NCBI GenBank assembly: GCA_022822575.1
Contig: JAJEBJ010000379.1
Location: 1 to 5,224, forward strand
DNA: 5,224 nucleotides
DNA from: Alphaproteobacteria bacterium
GTDB taxonomy: Bacteria; Pseudomonadota; Alphaproteobacteria; SP197
Reading direction: 5' to 3'
Shown: positions 1 through 5,224 of the stretch, piece by piece
Layout of the letters: the number at the start of each line of letters is the position of its first letter
Numbering within the stretch: position 1 is the first letter of the stretch
Program-made: the position numbers and the translations under genes
Notes under the pieces: generated by a model
What the model was told of the DNA's origin: nothing
What the model saw: the letters and a program-made list of their open reading frames with translations, nothing else
Database searches by the model: none

Positions 1-859
1 GGAGGGCGTCGACATGCCTCGCCCGCATGGCATTGGTGGAAAAGCGGCTGTCCGAGGCAAGGCATGAGAGCCGGAGGACGTTACAAAGCTTCAGGAAAAG
101 GTCGTCATTGCCAGCTGCGATGACGATGTGGCCATCACTGGTTCTGAATGCGTCAAAGGGTACGATCGACGGATGGCGGGTGCCAAGCGGACCCGGGGTC
201 TCGCCGGTGGTGGCGTGGCGGACGATTGCATTTTCCAGAATGGCGATCTGACAATCGAGCATCGCCACGTCGATCATGATCCCCTCGCCGGTCCGGGTTC
301 TGTGGTGGAGGGCTGACGTGATGCCGATTGTCGTGAAGAGGGCCGCTGTGATGTCACCAATCGAGGTGCCGACCCGCGTCGGTTCGCCTCCTGGATGTCC
401 GGTGAGGCTCATGACACCACCCATGGCCTGGACAATCAGATCGTATGCCGGCCGGATGCTGTATGGGCCGTTCTGGCCGAATCCGGACACCGCAGCGTAG
501 ATGAGGCCAGGATGCCGTTCCTTCAGGACTGCCCACGCATAGCCAAGACGATCCATGACACCGGGGCGGAAATTCTCGATGAGCACGTCGGCCGAACCAA
601 GAAGGGCCTCGAACACCTCTCGGTCGCAATCGTTCCTGAGATTGAGCGCGATGCTCTCCTTGCCGCGGTTGATCGAGGCAAAGTAGCCTGACAGGGGCCC
701 CATGAACGGCCCGATTTCCCTTGCGTCATCGCCGGTGTCCGGTTGCTCGACCTTGATGACCCGCGCACCGAGGTCGTGCAGCATCATGGTGCAGTAGGGT
801 CCCGCGAGAACCCGTGTCAGGTCGATGACCGTGATGCCATTGAGCGGCCCGTCGGGCAT
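1..859 (-). CDS. Class III CoA-transferase (CaiB/BaiF family), partial; candidate succinyl-CoA:glutarate CoA-transferase
   Basis: The frame is open from ATG 859 to the left edge, giving 286 codons; about 100 or more C-terminal residues are expected outside the window. What is seen: the N-terminal family signature IDLTRVLAGPYCTM (residues 12-25), GARVIKVEQP (31-40), the NRGKESIALNL stretch (64-74), ENFRPG (95-100), and Asp169 in GTSIGD, which matches the catalytic Asp169 of formyl-CoA transferase that forms the aspartyl-CoA anhydride. The stretch HPSIVPFDAF (229-238) followed by DGHIVIAAGN resembles human SUGCT and related bacterial proteins. The family moves CoA between carboxylic acids in the cytoplasm. 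Glutarate as acceptor is inferred from that resemblance and from gcdH one gene upstream; other dicarboxylates or carnitine-like substrates remain possible. A strong Shine-Dalgarno sits 9 nt before the ATG. Family assignment is firm; substrate is not. Confidence 0.93.
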   Translation of the reverse strand, partial: MPDGPLNGITVIDLTRVLAGPYCTMMLHDLGARVIKVEQPDTGDDAREIGPFMGPLSGYFASINRGKESIALNLRNDCDREVFEALLGSADVLIENFRPGVMDRLGYAWAVLKERHPGLIYAAVSGFGQNGPYSIRPAYDLIVQAMGGVMSLTGHPGGEPTRVGTSIGDITAALFTTIGITSALHHRTRTGEGIMIDVAMLDCQIAILENAIVRHATTGETPGPLGTRHPSIVPFDAFRTSDGHIVIAAGNDDLFLKLCNVLRLSCLASDSRFSTNAMRARHVDAL

Positions 860-868
860 GAACGACAA

Positions 869-875
869 CCCTCCT
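869..875 (-). promoter_or_regulatory. Shine-Dalgarno site of the CoA-transferase gene
   Basis: The minus strand reads AGGAGGG here, 9 nt before ATG 859. It fixes the start of the CoA-transferase and is the best ribosome binding site in the window. Confidence 0.75.
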
Positions 876-896
876 GGAATGGGCCTGGACAATCAC

Positions 897-915
897 ACGA
901 AGCGGGGCGCTTCGT
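897..915 (-). terminator. Hairpin just after hemB, possible terminator or attenuator
   Basis: Perfect 8-bp inverted repeat ACGAAGCG / CGCTTCGT around a 3-nt loop, starting 3 nt past the hemB stop codon and lying before the CoA-transferase start. The minus-strand sequence after it (GTGATTGTCC) has no real T-run, so it is not a classic intrinsic terminator. It may instead stabilise a 3' end or reduce read-through into the next gene. Confidence 0.4.
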
Positions 916-918
916 CCA

Positions 919-1914
<996 letters not shown>

Positions 1915-1988
1915 GTCCCGTTCCCGCTCTGCCTGGTTCCTGAGATAGGTCGCAAGTCCTTCGTCTGCAAGGCAAGACCTGACCGGTC

Positions 1989-2030
1989 GACGGCGGAACG
2001 GGATGCCAATGAAGGCTCCGTTCCGCCGTC
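1989..2030. repeat. 13-bp perfect inverted repeat upstream of hemB
   Basis: Arms GACGGCGGAACGG (1989-2001) and CCGTTCCGCCGTC (2018-2030) are exact reverse complements, separated by 16 nt. The loop holds a smaller GCC/GGC pairing (2005-2007 with 2014-2016). It lies 75-116 nt before the hemB start. Neither strand has a T-run after it, so an intrinsic terminator is unlikely. It could be a stable leader hairpin or a dispersed intergenic repeat unit; only one copy is seen in this window. Confidence 0.7.
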
Positions 2031-2159
2031 CCACTACCCCGTCAGGGCCGCTCCGCCGCCAGAAGACATGGCCGCTGCCGGGATAATTTCGTGGGCCTCC
2101 GCCGTTGACTGTGCCAACGATGGTGGTTCGATGATGCTGTTCGGAAAAGAGACAAGGTT

Positions 2160-2200
2160 GATCTCCGGTGCCTTCAGGGCCCACGGAGATCCATCCGTGG
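2160..2200 (-). promoter_or_regulatory. Pair of mutually exclusive hairpins in the hemB leader region
   Basis: Hairpin A pairs 2181-2187 (CCACGGA) with 2194-2200 (TCCGTGG) around a 6-nt loop. Hairpin B pairs 2160-2167 (GATCTCCG) with 2184-2191 (CGGAGATC). They share bases 2184-2187 and so cannot both form. In minus-strand order A would form first, and B is followed by a pyrimidine-rich stretch with a TTTT (minus strand, about 2149-2146). The layout resembles an antiterminator/terminator pair, but the T-tract lies too far from the stem for a canonical terminator. Function is inference. Confidence 0.35.
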
Positions 2201-2275
2201 CGCTTTAGCGGTTGGTGTCGCGGACGCAAGCTGCCCCATCAAATCCCGCGGACCCGCCTCAAGGGACGGATCATC

Positions 2276-2295
2276 CAGGGGCAATGACTCCCCTG
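2276..2295 (-). repeat. 6-bp hairpin near the predicted hemB transcript start
   Basis: CAGGGG (2276-2281) and CCCCTG (2290-2295) pair around an 8-nt loop. The stem can be continued by GGGAC/GTCCC (2263-2267 with 2297-2301) across an uneven internal loop. It lies just downstream of the predicted hemB promoter, and about 57 nt past the gcdH stop. It could therefore be a 5'-end structure of the hemB transcript or part of the gcdH 3' end; it has no T-run. Confidence 0.35.
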
Positions 2296-2303
2296 TGTCC
2301 CGC

Positions 2304-2332
2304 TGTCTATTTCTTCAGATCGGGATTGTCAA
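2304..2332 (-). promoter_or_regulatory. Sigma70-like promoter upstream of hemB
   Basis: On the minus strand a perfect TTGACA -35 box (2332-2327) is followed after exactly 17 nt by TAGACA (2309-2304), which keeps T1, A2 and A4 of the -10 consensus. Transcription would begin around 2296-2298, in the gap after gcdH, giving hemB its own promoter. The spacing and -35 match are good; the -10 is mediocre. Confidence 0.5.
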
Positions 2333-2351
2333 TGTTCTCCAATCGGCAGCG

Positions 2352-3548
2352 TCAGCCGGTGAATGCCTGGATGCCGGTCTGGGCGCGGCCGAGAATGAGC
2401 GCGTGAATGTCTTGGGTGCCCTCGTAGGTGTTAACGGCTTCGAGGTTCAGCATGTGGCGAATGACACCGTACTGATCGCTCACGCCATTGCCGCCGTGCA
2501 TGTCGCGCGACGCGCGGGCAACATCGAGTGCCTTGCCGCATGAATTGCGCTTGATGAGGGAGATCATCTCGGGCGTTGCCCGGCCGTCGTCCTTGAGGCG
2601 CCCCACCCTCAGGCAGGCTTGAAGCCCGATCGCAATCTCCGTCTGCATGTCCGCCAGCTTCTTCTGAATGAGCTGGTTGGCGGCAAGTGGCCGGCCGAAC
2701 TGGGTGCGATCCAGGGTGTAGGAACGGGCTGCCTGCCAGCAATAGGTCGCCGCCCCGAGAGCTCCCCAGGCGATGCCGTAGCGGGCATTGTTGAGGCAAC
2801 CGAAGGGCCCTTTCAGACCGCGGATCTCCGGGAAGGCGTTCTCCTCGGGACAGAAGACGTTCTCCATGACGATTTCGCCGGTCGGACTGGCGCGCAGACT
2901 GAATTTTCCCTCGATTCCAGGAGTCGACAGGCCCTCCATGCCTCGTTCGAGAAGGAATCCCCTGATGGCGCCCTCGTCATCCTTGGCCCAGACCACCATC
3001 ACATCGGCGATCGGTGCATTCGAGATCCACATCTTGGCGCCGCTCAACCGGTATCCGCCGGGCGCCGCACGCGCCCGGGTCGTCATGGATCCGGGGTCCG
3101 AGCCGTGATCGGGTTCCGTGAGACCGAACGCCCCGATCATGGTGCCGTTGGCCAGTGCCGGAAGATACTTCTGGCGCTGTTCCTCGGTTCCATAGGCGTG
3201 GATGGGGTGCATGACCAGGCTCGACTGCACCGACGCCGACGAACGGTAGGCACTGTCGATCCGCTCGATCTCGAAGGCGATGAGACCGTAGGCAACCTGG
3301 CTGATGCCGGCACAGCCATAGCCGTCGATTGTCGCCCCCAGCATCCCCATCTCGCCCATGCGGCGAATGATCTCGCGATCCCCGGTCTCCTCGCGAAAGT
3401 CCTTCGTCACCCGCTGCGCCAGGTAGTCTTCGCAGAACTGCCGCGCCGAATCGCGGATCATGCGTTCGTCCTCGTCGAGTTGCTCGTCCAGCATGAAGGG
3501 GTCGTCCCACCTGAAGGAGGGGCGGGAAGAAATCGTGTTCACGGTCAT
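2352..3548 (-). CDS. gcdH: Glutaryl-CoA dehydrogenase
   Basis: FAD enzyme of the acyl-CoA dehydrogenase family that oxidises and decarboxylates glutaryl-CoA to crotonyl-CoA, ending the lysine/tryptophan/glutarate route; electrons go to electron-transfer flavoprotein. The 398 aa match the mature mammalian enzyme in length, with strong resemblance throughout. Seen: SSLVMHPIHAYG (109-120), flavin-binding FGLTEPDHGSDP (141-152), MWISN (173-177), GKFSLRAS (214-221), GPFGCLNNARYGIAWG (247-262), and C-terminal NTYEGTQDIHALILGRA (373-389) with catalytic base E376. Residues E95, R102, S103 and Y375 align with human Glu87, Arg94, Ser95 and Tyr369, the set associated with decarboxylating enzymes, so a non-decarboxylating anaerobic form is unlikely. 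Start ATG 3548 gives the usual N-terminus just before RPSFRWDDPF. Its own Shine-Dalgarno is poor; an in-frame GTG at 3578 with AAGGAG upstream is an alternative (408 aa). Confidence 0.97.
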   Translation of the reverse strand: MTVNTISSRPSFRWDDPFMLDEQLDEDERMIRDSARQFCEDYLAQRVTKDFREETGDREIIRRMGEMGMLGATIDGYGCAGISQVAYGLIAFEIERIDSAYRSSASVQSSLVMHPIHAYGTEEQRQKYLPALANGTMIGAFGLTEPDHGSDPGSMTTRARAAPGGYRLSGAKMWISNAPIADVMVVWAKDDEGAIRGFLLERGMEGLSTPGIEGKFSLRASPTGEIVMENVFCPEENAFPEIRGLKGPFGCLNNARYGIAWGALGAATYCWQAARSYTLDRTQFGRPLAANQLIQKKLADMQTEIAIGLQACLRVGRLKDDGRATPEMISLIKRNSCGKALDVARASRDMHGGNGVSDQYGVIRHMLNLEAVNTYEGTQDIHALILGRAQTGIQAFTG

Positions 3549-3576
3549 TGTCTTTCTGAAGTGACGGATCTCCGGC

Positions 3577-3606
3577 ACCCTAATCCGAACTCCTTCACGC
3601 AATCAA
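3577..3606 (-). promoter_or_regulatory. Weak candidate promoter of gcdH overlapping the palindrome
   Basis: On the minus strand TTGATT (3606-3601) and TAGGGT (3582-3577) are 18 nt apart. Both boxes are imperfect. If used, the -35 box would lie in the centre of the 22-bp palindrome, which would suit control by a repressor. If the GTG 3578 start is used instead, transcription would have to begin further upstream. Confidence 0.2.
3590..3595 (-). promoter_or_regulatory. Shine-Dalgarno-like AAGGAG upstream of gcdH
   Basis: The minus strand reads AAGGAG, 11 nt before an in-frame GTG (3578-3576) and 41 nt before ATG 3548. It would support a 10-codon N-terminal extension of GcdH. The spacing is long and the extension is not typical of the family, so this is an alternative start rather than the main call. 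Its first two bases overlap the end of the palindrome. Confidence 0.3.
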
Positions 3607-3615
3607 TTGCGTGAA
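3594..3615. promoter_or_regulatory. 22-bp palindromic operator-like site upstream of gcdH
   Basis: Arms TTCACGCAAT (3594-3603) and ATTGCGTGAA (3606-3615) are exact reverse complements separated by only CA. The site lies 46-67 nt before the gcdH ATG. A 2-nt spacer is too small for a stable RNA loop at the centre, so a dimeric protein binding site is more likely than a hairpin. Regulators of gcdH in other bacteria include LysR-type (GcdR) proteins, but no regulator gene is in this window and the family of the binder cannot be told. Confidence 0.6.
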
Positions 3616-3875
3616 CGCTACCGGTTGCTCGCGCAGGGCTTGTGCATGCCGGTCTTCATGTTGTCACACGGTGTGGCTTGGCTCTCCCGGCGCGACGCCG
3701 CATCGGGAATTGATCATGCTATCGGAAAACGCCTTCAGATCCGGTTCGAGGCATCGATGTCCGGGAGACGGTACGACTTCGGACCAGGGCAATGTGACAG
3801 ATTGAATGGTCCTGACTTACTGGCTTGCGCACACCAAGCTCGCTCCCCGAATGACAACCAGCAGAGTTGCTCCAG

Positions 3876-3898
3876 ATTTGCAATAATCGAATGCAAAT
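3876..3898. repeat. Inverted repeat with 9-nt spacer in an AT-rich patch
   Basis: ATTTGCA (3876-3882) and TGCAAAT (3892-3898) are exact reverse complements with a 9-nt spacer between them. Size and AT-rich setting suit a regulator binding site. It is about 330 nt from the gcdH start and no gene begins close to it. Confidence 0.4.
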
Positions 3899-3943
3899 TC
3901 CTGCTTTTGGGTAAGAAACCTGGCCAAGAGAGACGCTCGTCTT

Positions 3944-4000
3944 CGGGAGTCGCAGACCTTCAGTCGAAGGGGACGAAACCCGGGATCTCCGGACTCCCGG
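3944..4000 (-). terminator. Hairpin cluster after the flavoprotein gene, possible terminator
   Basis: Within 100 nt past the stop at 4034 there are a hairpin CCGGGA (3980-3985) / TCCCGG (3995-4000) with a 9-nt loop, a small hairpin CCTTC-AGTC-GAAGG (3957-3970), and a wider stem CGGGAGTC (3944-3951) / GACTCCCG (3992-3999) that competes with the first. In minus-strand order the CCGGGA hairpin is followed only by GTTTCG, so the T-tract is poor and termination is a guess from position. Confidence 0.3.
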
Positions 4001-4033
4001 ACCGGATGCGGCCTATCGGAACGGCGCTAGGCC

Positions 4034-5224
4034 TCATCGACCGTCAGCACGGGGACGTTCGTTGTGGGGATCATAAGGCGAGGCTTCGATGATTTGGGCA
4101 GGCCGACGCTCGCCGAGAATGTCGATGTCGAACTCGCGAGGTGCCACGGCCGCGTCGGGAGCCAGGAAGGCAAGGGCCAGGCTCTTCGCTATTCGGTGAC
4201 CATAGCCACCTGAACTGACAAAACCGGCCACTTCGTCGGCGAGATAGACGGTTTCTCCGCCCTGGCAGTCTGCATCCCTGGCCTCCACTTCGAAGCTGAC
4301 GCAGCGCCACCTTGGAGATTGTTCCAGGCGTGCCAGGGTCGCATCGCGACCGATGAAGTGCCCTTTGTCCGGTTTGAAGAACTGTGCAGCTCCCGCCTCG
4401 GGAAGTGTCACTTCGTTCGTGAGCTCACTGCCGGCATGATATCCCTTCTCGAGGCGCATGGAATTGAGAGCGAATGAGCCGAAATGTCCGACGCCGTGGC
4501 TCCGGCCTGCGGTCATGACGGCATCATGGATCTCTTCCATCGCCGTTGCAGGTCCGTGGAGTTCCCATCCGAGCTCGCCGCTGTAGGAAAGGCGCAGCGC
4601 CCGGACCGGGATTCCCCCGATGTCGACGGTCCTGCAGGACAACCAGGGGAAGCTCGCATTGTCGAGTCGCGCCCCGGTCACGGCCGAAAGGACATCCCGC
4701 GAACGCGGGCCGGCGACGGCAAGGCAGCCGAGCCCTTCGGTCACGCAGCGGACGTCAAGTCGTTCGCCTGCTTGTCTGTGAAGGTCGAACCAGTCGAGCA
4801 CGCGCCGCTCGAGGTAGGCTGCGAAAGTGAGGTAGTAACGGGTTTGATGGAGTCTCGTCACCACGACTTCGGCTTCGATGGTGCCTGTGTGATTGAGAAG
4901 ATGGGTGAGCACGATTCCGCCGTCACGTGAAGGCAACCTGTTGGCGACGAGACGGTCAAGGAATGTACCGGCATCCGGCCCTTCGATATCTGTCTTCGCG
5001 AAGGCGGCAAGATCGGCGACGCCGACACCTGCGGCGACCATGCGGCACTCCGCACCGACAATGCCGAAGAGATCCGAGCGACGAAAACTGTAGATGTCCT
5101 GTTGCGGCGTGCTGCCCTTCGCAAACCAGCGGGGCTGTTCGTGGCCGTAGACTTCCTCGAAGACCGCGCCGGCCGCCATGAGTCGCCCGTGAAGGGCACT
5201 GGTCCTGGCCGGTCGCGCGGCCGG
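4034..5224 (-). CDS. Dimethylglycine/sarcosine dehydrogenase-like flavoprotein, C-terminal part
   Basis: The frame is open to the right edge, giving 396 residues plus stop. The ATG at 5179 could start a 381-aa protein, but the 15 codons before it (PAARPARTSALHGRL) continue without a stop. Together with GAVFEEVYGHEQPRWF they match the linker between the FAD-oxidoreductase half and the folate-binding half of dimethylglycine/sarcosine dehydrogenases. The gene therefore most likely starts outside the window, and ATG 5179 is internal. Numbering from that ATG: linker to about 35; GcvT-like tetrahydrofolate-binding domain about 36-260, with FRRSDLFGIVGAECR (32-46), YSGELGWELHGP (199-210) and LEKGYHAGSELTNEVTLPEAG (243-263); GcvT C-terminal barrel about 285-370. 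The FAD and catalytic half is not visible. These enzymes demethylate dimethylglycine or sarcosine and pass formaldehyde to tetrahydrofolate. A stand-alone aminomethyltransferase is the less likely alternative; exact substrate is unknown. Confidence 0.88.
   Translation of the reverse strand, partial: PAARPARTSALHGRLMAAGAVFEEVYGHEQPRWFAKGSTPQQDIYSFRRSDLFGIVGAECRMVAAGVGVADLAAFAKTDIEGPDAGTFLDRLVANRLPSRDGGIVLTHLLNHTGTIEAEVVVTRLHQTRYYLTFAAYLERRVLDWFDLHRQAGERLDVRCVTEGLGCLAVAGPRSRDVLSAVTGARLDNASFPWLSCRTVDIGGIPVRALRLSYSGELGWELHGPATAMEEIHDAVMTAGRSHGVGHFGSFALNSMRLEKGYHAGSELTNEVTLPEAGAAQFFKPDKGHFIGRDATLARLEQSPRWRCVSFEVEARDADCQGGETVYLADEVAGFVSSGGYGHRIAKSLALAFLAPDAAVAPREFDIDILGERRPAQIIEASPYDPHNERPRADGR

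Larger units (their letters stand above)
1915..2351. other. Gene-free region between gcdH and hemB; probable structured hemB leader
   Basis: No credible protein-coding gene is visible on either strand. The stretch holds a sigma70-like promoter pointing at hemB, a hairpin near the expected transcript start, two overlapping alternative hairpins, and a long perfect inverted repeat close to hemB. If the promoter is real, hemB has an untranslated leader of roughly 380 nt, long enough to act as a regulatory RNA. Small open frames exist (for example 21 codons from ATG 2239), but none has a good ribosome binding site. Confidence 0.5.
3616..4033. other. Gene-free region between the flavoprotein gene and gcdH
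   Basis: No open frame on either strand resembles a known protein. The longest plus-strand frame (3607-4092) starts with TTG, has no convincing ribosome binding site and runs antisense into the flavoprotein 3' end. The stretch 3870-3920 is clearly more AT-rich than the rest of the window. Inverted repeats lie at 3876-3898, 3944-3999 and 3980-4000, and a short palindrome CACAC-G-GTGTG-like site at 3665-3675. Confidence 0.5.

Noticed and set aside
1915..2229. 105-codon upstream extension of the hemB frame
   Set aside because: HemB of this type begins around MAQFPGSFPTTRMRR. The added part has no resemblance to HemB and crosses the strong inverted repeats, so it is open by chance.
2619..3614. 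Plus-strand open frame of 331 codons
   Set aside because: It lies antisense to gcdH, which is unmistakable by sequence. The translation has no family resemblance and typical shadow composition rich in Arg, Gly, His and Asp.
3616..4033. tRNA, insertion sequence or CRISPR remnant in the gene-free region
   Set aside because: No cloverleaf-type arms, no transposase fragments and no spaced direct repeats could be seen by eye.
3607..4092. Plus-strand open frame of 161 codons over the gene-free region
   Set aside because: It begins at TTG inside the gcdH palindrome, lacks a ribosome binding site, resembles no known protein, and ends antisense to the flavoprotein gene.
4034..5179. Stand-alone glycine cleavage T-protein (GcvT) starting at ATG 5179
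   Set aside because: The frame continues without a stop to the window edge. The residues before and after the ATG match the linker of dimethylglycine/sarcosine dehydrogenases, and there is no Shine-Dalgarno before the ATG.

Overview
The window is high-GC bacterial DNA in which all four recognisable genes lie on the minus strand. From right to left, in transcription order, they are a dimethylglycine/sarcosine dehydrogenase-like flavoprotein (C-terminal part, entering from the right edge), glutaryl-CoA dehydrogenase (gcdH), delta-aminolevulinic acid dehydratase (hemB), and a class III (CaiB/BaiF) CoA-transferase that runs off the left edge. The GC content, the aspartate-type, non-cysteine HemB metal site and the gene content suggest a proteobacterium, most likely an alphaproteobacterium. 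That placement is inference from protein resemblance, not from a marker gene.

Layout. 1-859: CoA-transferase, missing its C-terminus, with a good Shine-Dalgarno and a catalytic Asp at residue 169. 860-918: 59-nt gap with a GC-rich 8-bp hairpin just after hemB. 919-1914: hemB, complete. 1915-2351: 437-nt gene-free stretch upstream of hemB, holding a good sigma70-like promoter (2304-2332), two mutually exclusive hairpins (2160-2200) and a 13-bp perfect inverted repeat (1989-2030). 2352-3548: gcdH, complete, with a 22-bp palindromic operator-like site (3594-3615) just upstream. 3616-4033: gene-free stretch with several inverted repeats. 4034-5224: the flavoprotein C-terminal region.

Function. 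GcdH oxidatively decarboxylates glutaryl-CoA to crotonyl-CoA in lysine, tryptophan and glutarate breakdown. The CoA-transferase resembles the succinyl-CoA:glutarate CoA-transferase family, which would make the GcdH substrate, so the two may form a glutarate-use module with hemB sitting between them. The flavoprotein belongs to glycine betaine/dimethylglycine demethylation, feeding one-carbon units to tetrahydrofolate. HemB is a housekeeping tetrapyrrole enzyme. No mobile element, CRISPR array, tRNA or rRNA was seen. The most unexplained material is non-coding: the structured region upstream of hemB and the palindrome upstream of gcdH.
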